Below are positions 1 to 8,063 of a stretch of 35,544 nt of DNA, in pieces. Made by a program: the position numbers and the translations under genes. The notes beneath the pieces were generated by a model. That model had not been told where the DNA came from. It saw only the letters and a program-made list of their open reading frames with translations, and searched no databases. The first letter of the stretch is position 1; each line of letters begins with the position of its first letter. The stretch comes from Bacillota bacterium. GTDB taxonomy: Bacteria; Bacillota; Dethiobacteria; DTU022. Location of the stretch: positions 1 to 35,544 of the forward strand of contig VGTO01000010.1 in assembly GCA_016874655.1 (NCBI GenBank), in the 5' to 3' direction.

Positions 1-2
1 TT

Positions 3-449
3 CATGATCTACCTGAAGTGCTGACCAGAGATATCGTCTCACCGGTAAAGCGCTCCGTTGCCGGGATAGAAGAGTTGATTAAGGATATCGAATACCGCCA
101 GTTAGAAGAGAGAATCTTTCCCCTGCTACCCGCCACCTGGCACGGAGAGCTGCGCTATTTTACGGAAGATGAATTTTCCAGCAAGATAATTGATCATGGT
201 GTAGTAAAAATAGTCAAAGCTCATGAAATTGGGAAGCGTTACAACCAGAACAGTTACTCGCCGTTGGATGGCGAGGTAATCCGGGCCTGTGATCATCTTG
301 CAGCTTATATCGAAACTTTTCTCTCCATCTCACATGGCATCAAATCGTCACATTTGGAAGAGGGAAACCGACAACTCTATCGTCACAACAGCACTAAAAA
401 TATCGCCGGACTTAATTTCGGCCAGCTCTTCAGCTACTTTAAAATCTAA
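3..449 (+). CDS. HD-domain hydrolase, C-terminal part (5' end outside window)
   Basis: The reading frame is open to the left edge, so the gene begins before the window; about 148 codons are present, ending at TAA 447-449. The first visible residues, HDLPEVLTRDI, match the second metal-binding HD motif and following helix of the YfbR/YedR-like branch of HD-superfamily phosphohydrolases, which usually act on nucleotides. A downstream stretch (RACDHLAAYIETFLSISHG) carries another conserved acidic segment of this group. An ATG at 18 is internal and should not be taken as the start. The substrate cannot be told from this fragment. The gene is followed by a promoter and a tRNA gene, so it is probably the last gene of its transcript. 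Confidence 0.75.
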   Translation, partial: HDLPEVLTRDIVSPVKRSVAGIEELIKDIEYRQLEERIFPLLPATWHGELRYFTEDEFSSKIIDHGVVKIVKAHEIGKRYNQNSYSPLDGEVIRACDHLAAYIETFLSISHGIKSSHLEEGNRQLYRHNSTKNIAGLNFGQLFSYFKI

Positions 450-479
450 TTTAGACGCGTCTGCTCAGGGGCTGTTACA

Positions 480-508
480 TTGACTTTTATTGCCTCTTGC
501 ATTAGAAT
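480..508 (+). promoter_or_regulatory. SigA-type promoter of tRNA-Pro
   Basis: TTGACT (480-485), 17-base spacer, TAGAAT (503-508). It lies 41 bases before the mature tRNA, which leaves a short 5' leader for RNase P to remove. No terminator separates the tRNA from the next coding gene. Confidence 0.6.
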
Positions 509-549
509 GATATAGTAACTGGGTATCAGATATATCGATAAGTAAATAT

Positions 550-626
550 CGGGGCGTGGCGCAGCTTGGTAGCGCGCTTGACTGGGGGTCAAGAGGTCGA
601 AGGTTCAAATCCTTTCGCTCCGACCA
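550..626 (+). tRNA. tRNA-Pro (anticodon GGG)
   Basis: A complete cloverleaf of 77 bases can be folded. The acceptor stem CGGGGCG pairs with CGCTCCG (one G-T pair), the anticodon stem CTTGA/TCAAG encloses loop CTGGGGG, giving anticodon GGG for proline codons CCC/CCU, and the T arm carries GGTTCAAATCC. The C1-G72 pair is typical of bacterial tRNA-Pro, and the 3' CCA (624-626) is encoded. Confidence 0.97.
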
Positions 627-705
627 CTATTTATCTTATAGGGAAGTGATGCCTAAGGTTTATAAAAAGAGTAGGGTTTATCTTCAGAAAGGATGTGCTG
701 CAGTA

Positions 706-1347
706 GTGAATAAAAGGTTATTTATAACCGCTATTGTAACAATAATGGTCTTACTGATCTTGGCTATGCCGGCTATGGCTGAAGTTAACCGCTACCGCTA
801 TTCAAGCATGCACTTCAGATACATCGGCGATATTTTCCACGAAAGAACGATTGACTTTGAGCTGCATGGGGGAGGGGCTTATTTTTCCATTGAGGGAAAA
901 GGCTCTGCCAGCGGCTCTCATTATGCTACCGAGGTTGAATATAAAAAGCGCAACCCGGCGGCGGAAGTATACAGGATTACTGCGCTGAGTTTAGAGGCAT
1001 ATATGACCGGCACAACTGCCCTGGACGCTGCCGAAGATGAGAAAATGCTAATCATGTCAGTGATTAAACTGCCGAAGCAAGGCGTGGAAATGTCAACCGG
1101 GGTTGAGATGGACCCGGGTGAAACCGGTTTTATCAGCCATGATATTCTTTCAAGCCAAAGTTCTTACGGTAATTATCTGAAAATGACCAACCACTTCGGC
1201 AATACCGGGGGAACAACCAAGCGGATTCTCGAAATCCCCGGTTATCTGAAGGACCAGATGCGTGTTGACGGATATGCCGAGGTGTGGGACACAACTGAAA
1301 TGCGTGATGGGAAGCATAAATCTGGTTTTTGGGATATGCTACCCTAA
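706..1347 (+). CDS. unknown exported protein
   Basis: I do not recognise this family. From the GTG at 706 the protein has 213 residues: a short basic start (MNKR), a hydrophobic stretch of about 18 residues and a likely signal-peptidase site after AMPAMA at residue 25. The mature part is hydrophilic, has no cysteine and no obvious catalytic motif, and is rich in Gly, Tyr and Glu, compatible with an extracellular beta-rich domain. The frame is open upstream into the tRNA, but that part cannot be real protein. Two starts are possible: GTG 706, with AAAGGA 12 bases upstream and an ideal signal peptide, or ATG 649, with GGGAAG nearby and a 19-residue longer N terminus. I prefer 706. It seems to be transcribed together with tRNA-Pro and ends at a strong terminator. 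Confidence 0.65.
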   Translation: MNKRLFITAIVTIMVLLILAMPAMAEVNRYRYSSMHFRYIGDIFHERTIDFELHGGGAYFSIEGKGSASGSHYATEVEYKKRNPAAEVYRITALSLEAYMTGTTALDAAEDEKMLIMSVIKLPKQGVEMSTGVEMDPGETGFISHDILSSQSSYGNYLKMTNHFGNTGGTTKRILEIPGYLKDQMRVDGYAEVWDTTEMRDGKHKSGFWDMLP

Positions 1348-1371
1348 ATTGGATGGCTACATGTTTATGGG

Positions 1372-1415
1372 AGAAGGTTTTCCGGCTACATAAAATTCGG
1401 AAAACCTTCTTTTTT
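1372..1415 (+). terminator. Rho-independent terminator
   Basis: A 13-bp perfect stem (AGAAGGTTTTCCG at 1372-1384 with CGGAAAACCTTCT at 1398-1410) is followed by a run of T. It closes the tRNA-Pro/exported-protein transcript. The -35 box of the next promoter begins inside the T run. Confidence 0.9.
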
Positions 1416-1442
1416 GACAGTCAAAAAACAGCCCGCTATACT
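1414..1442 (+). promoter_or_regulatory. consensus SigA promoter of the aminomutase gene
   Basis: TTGACA (1414-1419), 17-base spacer, TATACT (1437-1442). This is one mismatch from the full consensus, so strong constitutive expression is expected. The start codon is 47 bases downstream, with AGAGAGG as ribosome site. Confidence 0.85.
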
Positions 1443-1488
1443 ATAACAGGAACTAGTAAAATAAAAAGAAAGAGAGGTCTGATTTGGA

Positions 1489-2727
1489 ATGGCTGAAGAA
1501 ACCCTGCACGAGAAACAGCAAAAATCATTTTTCCGGGCTGAGGTTCTCAGAGGCAATATCTCCGATTACCAGGAAGCCCTGAAAACAATGCCGACCGGCT
1601 TTGGCCGGTGGCCTCAGATCATGGAAAGTCAAACTAGAATCAAGAACTATTTTAAAGCGAGCGATGAAGATTGGGAAAACTGGCGCTGGCAGATGAAAAA
1701 CCGGGTTACGGACACCGCCGTTTTAAAAGAGCTCTTGCCGATCGATAAAAGCGAATTGGAAGAGATTGAAAAAACAGGCTCAAAATACCGTTGGGCTATA
1801 TCACCTTACTACCTGAGCCTGATCGACCCGGCAAAAATAAATGATCCGGTGAGGATGCAGTGTGTCCCCTCGATCAATGAATGTATGGATCATGATGGCT
1901 ATGAAGATCCGATGGCTGAAGAATATACTTCCCCGGTTTCGGCTTTGACTCGCCGTTACGCCGACCGCTTGATCGTCAAGATTACCAACCAGTGCGCAAT
2001 GTACTGCCGTCACTGCCAGAGACGCCGCGCTATAGGAGAGCTTGATTTAGTCACCCCACGGGCCGAATTGGAGGAGGCGATTGAATATATCCGCCGCAAT
2101 CGCGAGGTCAGGGATGTGCTTTTAACCGGTGGCGATAGTTTTATGATCGACAATAAAACAATTACTTGGTTGCTCTCTGAACTTGAAACGATACCCCATG
2201 TAGAGATCAAAAGGCTTGGAACCAGGACCCCGGTTACCATGCCCCAGCGGATTGATGATGATCTGTGCCAGATTCTCTCTGAACATTTACCCCTCTATGT
2301 GAATACGCACTTTAACCATCCGCAGGAGATAACCCCGCGAGCTCAGGAAGCCTGCTTTAAATTGGCCAGGACGGGAGTTAGTCTTGGCAATCAGACCGTG
2401 CTTTTAAAGGGAGTGAACAATGATCCCTTTGTGATCCGGAAGCTAAACCAGGATTTGCTGAAAATTATGGTTAAACCCTATTATATCTTTCATGCTAAGG
2501 CGGTCAGGGGAACGGCTCATTTCAGGACCAAAGTTGAGGAAGGGATTGAGATCATGGAGAAGCTGAGGGGCTATACCTCCGGTCTCGCTGTTCCGACCTT
2601 TGTCGTTAATGCTCCACTTGGGCGTGGTAAATCACCGATGCTGCCAGAATATCTGGTCAGCAGCGGTAAGGATTACATCATGATCAGAACCTGGGAGAAT
2701 AAGATTGTCCGCTACGAAAATAAGTAA
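1489..2727 (+). CDS. eam: glutamate 2,3-aminomutase (radical SAM, PLP)
   Basis: A 412-residue member of the lysine 2,3-aminomutase family. The radical-SAM cluster ligands are C169, C173 and C176 (CxxxCxxC), followed by the GGD motif near 214-216. The PLP lysine is K381. In Clostridium subterminale lysine 2,3-aminomutase the lysine side chain is held by Asp293 and Asp330; here the aligned positions are K337 (in FHAKAV) and N374 (in VVNAP). Their spacing to each other (37) and to the PLP lysine (7) is unchanged. The same Lys/Asn pair is what distinguishes the characterised Clostridioides difficile glutamate 2,3-aminomutase, which interconverts L-glutamate and beta-glutamate. The C-terminal zinc-binding cysteines of the clostridial lysine enzyme are absent. 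No ablB-type acetyltransferase is beside it, which also speaks against N-acetyl-beta-lysine synthesis. Beta-glutamate is a known compatible solute, so osmoprotection is the likely role. Confidence 0.87.
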   Translation: MAEETLHEKQQKSFFRAEVLRGNISDYQEALKTMPTGFGRWPQIMESQTRIKNYFKASDEDWENWRWQMKNRVTDTAVLKELLPIDKSELEEIEKTGSKYRWAISPYYLSLIDPAKINDPVRMQCVPSINECMDHDGYEDPMAEEYTSPVSALTRRYADRLIVKITNQCAMYCRHCQRRRAIGELDLVTPRAELEEAIEYIRRNREVRDVLLTGGDSFMIDNKTITWLLSELETIPHVEIKRLGTRTPVTMPQRIDDDLCQILSEHLPLYVNTHFNHPQEITPRAQEACFKLARTGVSLGNQTVLLKGVNNDPFVIRKLNQDLLKIMVKPYYIFHAKAVRGTAHFRTKVEEGIEIMEKLRGYTSGLAVPTFVVNAPLGRGKSPMLPEYLVSSGKDYIMIRTWENKIVRYENK

Positions 2728-2754
2728 GGGGATTACGCATTTTTATCCCCTTAC
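2724..2754. terminator. shared hairpin covering two convergent stop codons
   Basis: GTAAGGGGAT (2724-2733) pairs perfectly with ATCCCCTTAC (2745-2754) around an 11-base loop. The TAA of the plus-strand gene (2725-2727) and the TAA of the minus-strand gene (2743-2745) both lie in it. There is no good T run on the plus side; on the minus side TTATTTTC follows. It may act as a weak two-way terminator or protect mRNA ends. Confidence 0.5.
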
Positions 2755-3804
2755 ATAGTCAAAAATCGGTTTCCAGTTAACATGCTTGTCCATGGTTTCC
2801 TGCACGATAGCAATGGCCTCTTTATTCTGAGGGTGAATACTGCGGTAGACACTCTGCAGGTTCTCGACAGTTGAGTAAGTGTCTTCATGGACCAGGATTA
2901 CCGGTACACCCTTTTCTGCGGCCCGGGAGAGAACGCGCACATCGGGGTAAAGACCGCCGGTAAAGATAATGACCGAGGTACTGGTTTCGAGGGCGGTAAG
3001 AGCCATGTCACTGCGATCACCGCCCGTAATCAGCGCTTTATTTGGCGCCCTGCGTAAGTAACCCAGCGCGCTTTCTATGGTCATCGTACCGATTACCACA
3101 TTTTCAACCAGGCGGTTTAAGTTGTCGGGGGCAGCGAGCAGCTCGCCGTGCAGGGCATCATAAAATTCGGCAACTGTTGGTGAAGATATCTCAAGCCGGC
3201 GGGGAATCACACCGAGAACGGGAAAACCTTTCTCTTCAAGAGTGCTGCGATAAATACTGTTGCTCTTGATCCACTGGGCCTGGTCTACATTGTTAAAGAT
3301 ACAGCCGATCACCTGGATCTGTTTGGCAATCCAGAGATCAAGGTAGAGCAGGTTTTCGTCCAGCTGAAAATCGTTATCAGCTCTGATTACCGGTAAAACG
3401 GCAGCGTCGAGGGAGGCTGCCAGTGAAAAATCATCTAAACCATTGTTGGCGCCGACGAATGGCTCAATACTGCCGTCGATCAGAACCAGGTCATACCCTT
3501 CCTGGCAGCTCCGGTAAGCTTCTGTAATCCGGGGCAGTAAACCCGGCAGCTCTTTGATAAAATGAGCAGTCAGGTATTGATCATTAACGGTAATCGGTGA
3601 AATAGTTTTGCAGGATAGGGGCAGCTTAAGAATTTCCCTCATGAGGATAACATCATCGTCATCCTTTTTGACTGTTCCTTTGCGAAAACCGATTGGTTTA
3701 AAATAAGAAACTTTAAAACCTTCTTTTTTAAGTTTCATTCCAACTCCGAGAGCGGTTGCTGTTTTACCGCCGCCGGCTTTTCCTGAAAAATAAAGCGCTT
3801 TCAT
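2743..3804 (-). CDS. P-loop (BioD-like) and DRTGG-domain protein, phosphotransacetylase N-terminal type
   Basis: A 353-residue protein with two parts. Residues 1 to about 210 form a dethiobiotin-synthetase-like P-loop domain, with GKAGGGKTA near residue 8 and an acidic LVLIDGS segment. Residues from about 215 to 330 match the DRTGG domain, with the signature ITGGDRSDM and the following IIFTGG. This layout is that of the N-terminal regulatory half of long phosphotransacetylases, but the catalytic phosphotransacetylase domain is missing. Such stand-alone proteins are found in anaerobes and archaea beside ADP-forming acyl-CoA synthetases, as here: the synthetase gene lies 17 bases upstream in the same operon. 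The role is not established; sensing or regulation of acyl-CoA/acyl-phosphate metabolism is an inference. The ribosome site GAGGTGAG supports the ATG at 3804. Confidence 0.75.
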   Translation of the reverse strand: MKALYFSGKAGGGKTATALGVGMKLKKEGFKVSYFKPIGFRKGTVKKDDDDVILMREILKLPLSCKTISPITVNDQYLTAHFIKELPGLLPRITEAYRSCQEGYDLVLIDGSIEPFVGANNGLDDFSLAASLDAAVLPVIRADNDFQLDENLLYLDLWIAKQIQVIGCIFNNVDQAQWIKSNSIYRSTLEEKGFPVLGVIPRRLEISSPTVAEFYDALHGELLAAPDNLNRLVENVVIGTMTIESALGYLRRAPNKALITGGDRSDMALTALETSTSVIIFTGGLYPDVRVLSRAAEKGVPVILVHEDTYSTVENLQSVYRSIHPQNKEAIAIVQETMDKHVNWKPIFDYVRG

Positions 3805-3821
3805 TTATACTCACCTCACCG

Positions 3822-5939
3822 TTAATGATCATTATCTTCAATTGTTATCTTAACATCCAGGGCGGTTACGCCCTTGGTATGCACACGAATCGGGTTAATA
3901 TCCATCTCGGTAATCTGCTTCAAGTCGCTTACCATTCGGGCTGTTCTCAAAATCGAATCGGTTAGTGCGCCAATATCGGCCGCTTTTTTACCCCGATATC
4001 CTTTAAGCAAAGTATAGGCTTTAGTTTCGGCAATCATCTTTTCAACTTCCTCTCGGGTTACAAGCGCCGTAGCAAGCCTGAATGTAACTTCTTCAAGCAG
4101 GTTGACATAGATGCCGCCGAGGCCGAACACAACAAGCGGGCCAAATTGAATATCCCTTGACATGCCGACGATCACTTCCACTCCGTCTTCGACCATGTTT
4201 TGGACTTCAATGCCGTAGATGGGCGCATCGGGCATAAAGTAGCGGACCTTTTCCATGATCCGGGTGAAAGCCCGGCGGACCTCAGCTTCGCTATGCAGGC
4301 CGATCTCCACTCCGCCGACATCGGTTTTATGCAAAATGCGCGGTGACGAGATTTTTAGGGCAACGGGGAGGCCAACTTTGACAGCAATTTTTGCAGCCTC
4401 CTCCTCAGTTTCTGCTAAATAACTGTGGCTTACGGGAATCCCGTATGCGGCCATCATCGACGAAGCTTCATGACCCAGCATGACGACACGGCGGTCGGCC
4501 AGAACATCGTTAATCACATTTTGTGCAGCAGCCTGATCGATACTGGCAAGTTCAACCGGCTCCAGTACTGCCGGATTGTTTTTGTAGCCTGCGTAATCGA
4601 CCATCCCTTTTATTGCACGGACGGATGGTTCAGGAAACGTAAAGACCGGTATTCCATTTTCAGTAAGATAATTATTACCGGTCTCCAGTGATTTGCCGCC
4701 CATGTAAACTGCCATTACCGGTTTACTTGCGAAGCGCTGGCTCAACTCGACAATTGATTTGGCAGTCTCTAGCGGTTCAGTAACAGCAGCCGGACAGAGT
4801 AGAACCAGAACGCTGTCAACATTATTGTCCTTCAAAACTGTGTCAAGCGCAAAGTGATAACGATCATTTCGCGCGTCTCCGATCAGGTCTACCGGGTTGT
4901 AGATATTAGCGGCAGGCGGGAGGTTTTCCCGTAGTTGATCGATGGTTTCTTTGGTAAAACGGGCCATTTTCAGTCCGTTTTTTTCAACTGCATCGGTGGT
5001 CACAATAGCCGGTCCGCCGGCATTGGTCACAATAGCCACCCGGGGCTGAAGGGGAAGTGGTTGCGCTGAAAAGGCGCGAGCTAAATCAAAAAGATCATTC
5101 ATGCTATCTGCCCTTAAAACCCCGCACTGCCTAAAAGCCGCATCATATGCCCGGTCACTACCGGCCAGAGCGCCGGTATGCGAACTTGCCGCCTGGGCAC
5201 CGGCAGTGCTGGTCCCTGATTTAAGGATTACGATCGGCTTTTTACGGGCTGCACTGGAACAGACTTTAACAAATCGGTCCCCGTTGGTAACGTCTTCGAT
5301 ATAGCAGAGAATAACGCTGGTTTGGGGATCATCGGCGCAGCTTTCGATAAAATCAACCTCATTTAGATCGGCTTTATTGCCAAGGCTGATAAAACTGGAA
5401 AAACCCAGCCCCATTTCAAAGCTCCAGTCCAGAATTGATACCAGCATAGCACCGCTCTGCGAGATAAAAGAGATATTACCCCGATTTGGAAAACCGTTGG
5501 CGAAAGAAGCATTAATTGGTGAGTGGGTATTCATTAATCCAACGCAGTTCGGTCCGAGCATCCGCATGCCGAACTCTCTGCAGATCTTGAGCAACTCCTG
5601 CTCCAGCTTATGACCCTCAAGACCAACCTCTTTAAACCCGGCCGTAATTACTACTAAGCCTTTAACACCGGATTGGCCACATTCACGAGCTACCTGGCCT
5701 ACTTTTGCTGCCGGTATGGAAATAACTGCCAGCTCAACCGGCACGTCGATATCTTTAATGCTGCAGTAGCATTTACGGCCACCTATTTCTGATTCACGGG
5801 GGTTAACCGGATAAATAGCGCCTTTGTAACCGCTTTTAATAATATTGTCGAGGATAGCATAACCGATTTTCTGCGGTGACTGCGAAGCCCCGATTACGGC
5901 TACCTGCTGAGGATTGAATAAAAAATCAAGTCCGTTCAT
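3822..5939 (-). CDS. ADP-forming acetate/acyl-CoA synthetase, fused alpha-beta subunits
   Basis: A 705-residue protein with the full domain set of ACD enzymes. It has a CoA-binding Rossmann domain (VAVIGASQSPQKIG at 13-26, PVNP near 44), a succinyl-CoA-ligase-like domain with SQSGAM (160-165), the conserved histidine H254 in SSHTGALAGSD that becomes phosphorylated in this family, and an ATP-grasp domain from about 480 to the end (LKISSPRILHKTDVGGV, and DINPIRV near the C terminus). The enzyme converts acyl-CoA, ADP and phosphate to the free acid, ATP and CoA, so it can harvest ATP at the end of peptide or fatty-acid fermentation. Exact substrate range cannot be read from sequence. It is the first gene of a two-gene minus-strand operon and has its own promoter. 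GAAAGG lies 8 bases before the ATG. Confidence 0.92.
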   Translation of the reverse strand: MNGLDFLFNPQQVAVIGASQSPQKIGYAILDNIIKSGYKGAIYPVNPRESEIGGRKCYCSIKDIDVPVELAVISIPAAKVGQVARECGQSGVKGLVVITAGFKEVGLEGHKLEQELLKICREFGMRMLGPNCVGLMNTHSPINASFANGFPNRGNISFISQSGAMLVSILDWSFEMGLGFSSFISLGNKADLNEVDFIESCADDPQTSVILCYIEDVTNGDRFVKVCSSAARKKPIVILKSGTSTAGAQAASSHTGALAGSDRAYDAAFRQCGVLRADSMNDLFDLARAFSAQPLPLQPRVAIVTNAGGPAIVTTDAVEKNGLKMARFTKETIDQLRENLPPAANIYNPVDLIGDARNDRYHFALDTVLKDNNVDSVLVLLCPAAVTEPLETAKSIVELSQRFASKPVMAVYMGGKSLETGNNYLTENGIPVFTFPEPSVRAIKGMVDYAGYKNNPAVLEPVELASIDQAAAQNVINDVLADRRVVMLGHEASSMMAAYGIPVSHSYLAETEEEAAKIAVKVGLPVALKISSPRILHKTDVGGVEIGLHSEAEVRRAFTRIMEKVRYFMPDAPIYGIEVQNMVEDGVEVIVGMSRDIQFGPLVVFGLGGIYVNLLEEVTFRLATALVTREEVEKMIAETKAYTLLKGYRGKKAADIGALTDSILRTARMVSDLKQITEMDINPIRVHTKGVTALDVKITIEDNDH

Positions 5940-5990
5940 GATTAAAACCTTTCATTTTTAAAGGTCTGATCAGCCGCTCGCTTATCATTT

Positions 5991-6019
5991 ATTTTATATG
6001 CAATGCTTTCTTTTAGCAA
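5991..6019 (-). promoter_or_regulatory. likely promoter of the acyl-CoA synthetase operon
   Basis: Read on the minus strand: TTGCTA (6019-6014), 17-base spacer, TAAAAT (5996-5991). The start codon is about 50 bases downstream. Assigned from box matches and position only. Confidence 0.45.
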
Positions 6020-6096
6020 TTATTAAAGCCAACATGATATTGCTATAAACAGGAAAACCGCTGCCGGCAAAGCGCTAAAGACTAGTCCGCTTCTCA

Positions 6097-6124
6097 TTGA
6101 CATTTATATTAATTTTGTTAAAAT
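6097..6124 (+). promoter_or_regulatory. SigA-type promoter of the speD-speE-ndk operon
   Basis: TTGACA (6097-6102), 16-base spacer, TAAAAT (6119-6124). It is divergent from the acyl-CoA synthetase promoter. The ribosome site AAGGAGG (6162-6168) then lies 8 bases before the speD ATG. Confidence 0.65.
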
Positions 6125-6176
6125 GTATCTTGACGCTTTTCATCTGATATAAATTTCGAACAAGGAGGTATAAAAG

Positions 6177-6560
6177 ATGAGCGCTTTAGGCCGTCATATC
6201 TTGGCTGAGTTTTACGGCTGCCCTCAGGAAATCCTGTGCAACCTTGATCAAATCAAGGAGCACATGGTGGCAGCCGCTATTGAAGCTGGGGCTGAAGTAA
6301 GAGAAACTGTATTTCATCAGTTCTGTCCCCAGGGCGTCAGCGGCGTAGTTGTAATTTCAGAGTCACATCTGGCTATTCATACCTGGCCAGAATATGGCTA
6401 CGCGGCAGTTGACGTTTTCACCTGTGGTCAAACCGTTAATCCATGGGTGTCCTGCAACTATTTGAAACAAGCGTTTTCAGCCCAGAACATGTCGGCCCGG
6501 GAAATTAAGCGCGGCATCTTTGATGTCGACCTTGAACATAAAACTGCAGCAAACTATTAG
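6177..6560 (+). CDS. speD: S-adenosylmethionine decarboxylase proenzyme (class 1B)
   Basis: A 127-residue prokaryotic AdoMet decarboxylase. The proenzyme is expected to cleave itself between E62 and S63 in [12 protein letters not shown], turning S63 into the pyruvoyl cofactor. H68 and C83 sit at the catalytic positions, and the numbering is identical to the well-studied Thermotoga maritima enzyme (Ser63, His68, Cys83). It makes decarboxylated AdoMet, the aminopropyl donor for the enzyme encoded next, 27 bases downstream. Length and start are as usual for the family (also called SpeH in Bacillus). It is the first gene of the polyamine operon. Confidence 0.96.
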   Translation: MSALGRHILAEFYGCPQEILCNLDQIKEHMVAAAIEAGAEVRETVFHQFCPQGVSGVVVISESHLAIHTWPEYGYAAVDVFTCGQTVNPWVSCNYLKQAFSAQNMSAREIKRGIFDVDLEHKTAANY

Positions 6561-6587
6561 CATTTAGCTGCCAGGGGAGTATAGTCG

Positions 6588-7496
6588 ATGCCTGCTGAGG
6601 AACACAAATGGTTTATAGAACATACTTCACCCGGGACGGCCCACATGTTTGGTGTTGTCAACTTCTTAAAAAGCAGGCGCACCAAATATCAGCAGGTTGA
6701 AATTGCCGATACTGAGCAGTTTGGAAGGATTTTAATTCTAGACGGAAAAATTCAATCCTCTCAGTATGACGAGTATATTTATCACGAGGCGTTGGTTCAT
6801 CCGGCGATGCTGACTTGTCCAACGCCTCGGTGTGTACTGGTAACCGGGGGAGGAGAAGGAGCAACCCTAAGGGAGATCTTGAGGTATCCTTCAATTGAAA
6901 AACTGGTAATGGTTGATTTAGATCAGGAAGTGGTTGAAATCTGCCGCGAATTTTTAAGCAGCTGGCACCAGGGTAGTTTTGAAGACCACCGCGTAGAGTT
7001 GCTGTTTATGGATGCCCGACAATACTTAGAAGAGACAGATCAGTTATTTGACGTTATTATCAGTGATGTACCGGAACCGGTGGAAGCCGGGCCTGCCTTG
7101 AAGCTCTTTACAAAGCAGTATTTTGATCTGATTGGCAAGCGGTTAACCGCTGGGGGCTCATTTGCCTTGCAGGCCGGCGACTATGGTTTGCCGTTTATTG
7201 ACGCACACTGCGCGATTTATAATACCATCAGGCAGATCATGCCTTTTACCTTGTCTTACCGCGCTTTTGTGCCCTCTTTTAATACTGAATGGGGCTTTAT
7301 AGTAGCTGCTCCTGAAGAACGAAAGATGCCTGCGGGAGAGGTTCTTGATCTTTTAATTCAGGAACGCTCCCTTAATTTGCGGTATTATGACAGTGAAACC
7401 GCCAGGAGCATCTTTTCGCTGCCGAAAGACATCAGGGCGCGGCTGGCGGCAGAGACGAAAATCATTGATGACGATAACCTGCTAGCGATATATTAG
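6588..7496 (+). CDS. speE: aminopropyltransferase (spermidine synthase family)
   Basis: A 302-residue spermidine-synthase fold enzyme: N-terminal beta domain, QSSQYDEYIYHE for binding the donor and acceptor, the nucleotide-binding loop VTGGGEGATLRE, and the MVDLD strand. It transfers the aminopropyl group from decarboxylated AdoMet. Two details depart from the usual putrescine enzymes: the glycine loop reads GGGEGA instead of GGGDGG, and the catalytic DSSDP motif reads DVPEP, so the first Asp is kept and the second is Glu. The GGGEGATLRE loop and the C-terminal LNLRYY and LPKD segments resemble the Thermus enzyme that uses N1-aminopropylagmatine, so the acceptor may not be putrescine. No agmatine or ornithine gene is nearby to decide. 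GGGGAG supports the ATG. Confidence 0.9.
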   Translation: MPAEEHKWFIEHTSPGTAHMFGVVNFLKSRRTKYQQVEIADTEQFGRILILDGKIQSSQYDEYIYHEALVHPAMLTCPTPRCVLVTGGGEGATLREILRYPSIEKLVMVDLDQEVVEICREFLSSWHQGSFEDHRVELLFMDARQYLEETDQLFDVIISDVPEPVEAGPALKLFTKQYFDLIGKRLTAGGSFALQAGDYGLPFIDAHCAIYNTIRQIMPFTLSYRAFVPSFNTEWGFIVAAPEERKMPAGEVLDLLIQERSLNLRYYDSETARSIFSLPKDIRARLAAETKIIDDDNLLAIY

Positions 7497-7526
7497 ATGA
7501 TATAAAGGACATAAAAGGAGACTGGA

Positions 7527-7985
7527 ATGCAAAATAGAGACCGAACTTTTCTAATGGTTAAACCGGACGGTGTGAAACGTGCTCTAATTGGCACTGTGAT
7601 TAGCCGCTTAGAAAACAAGGGCCTGAAGCTTATAGCGATGAAACTGATGCAGATCAGCCCAGAACTTGCCGCCCGCCATTATGGTGAACATCAGGGTAAG
7701 CCTTTTTATGATGGTTTAATAGAATTCATCACATCAGGCCCGGTTGTGGCGATGATCTGGGAAGGCGACGATGCGGTCGAAATGGTTCGCACCATGATCG
7801 GAGCTACCGATCCGAAAAGGGCTGCTCCGGGAACAATGCGCGGCGACTTGGCGGTGTTTATGGGTAAAAATATCGTTCACGCTTCAGATTCACCGGCCAG
7901 CGCGGAGCGGGAAATGAACCTTTTTTTTAGCAATGTCGAGCTTTGCACATACAAACTTCCACATGAGAACTGTTTATACGATTGA
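7527..7985 (+). CDS. ndk: nucleoside diphosphate kinase
   Basis: A 152-residue kinase that balances nucleoside triphosphates through a phosphohistidine. The start [12 protein letters not shown] is the family signature, and the active-site segment [16 protein letters not shown] places the phosphorylated histidine at H118. The rest of the active site ([23 protein letters not shown]) is intact. Compared with typical enzymes it has HASDS in place of HGSDS, a mild change. It is the third gene of the speD-speE-ndk operon, 30 bases after speE with ribosome site AAAGGAG, and it ends shortly before a terminator. Confidence 0.96.
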   Translation: MQNRDRTFLMVKPDGVKRALIGTVISRLENKGLKLIAMKLMQISPELAARHYGEHQGKPFYDGLIEFITSGPVVAMIWEGDDAVEMVRTMIGATDPKRAAPGTMRGDLAVFMGKNIVHASDSPASAEREMNLFFSNVELCTYKLPHENCLYD

Positions 7986-8034
7986 AATAATCAGAGCAGA
8001 ACTTGTGCAGCTAAATCCATATAACTTAAATCAT

Positions 8035-8062
8035 AAAAAAGTGGTTAAAGGCCACTTTTTTT
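8035..8062 (+). terminator. Rho-independent terminator after ndk
   Basis: AAAAAAGTGG (8035-8044) pairs with CCACTTTTTT (8052-8061) around loop TTAAAGG. The A run on one side and T run on the other would make it work in both directions. It ends just before the next -35 box. Confidence 0.85.
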
Positions 8063-8063
8063 G

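Noticed and set aside
556-705. In-frame N-terminal extension of the exported protein starting inside tRNA-Pro
   Set aside because: The bases are a complete tRNA, and a signal peptide with a start codon exists at 706.
1489-2727. Lysine 2,3-aminomutase (KamA) assignment
   Set aside because: Both Asp that bind the lysine side chain are replaced by the Lys/Asn pair of glutamate aminomutase.
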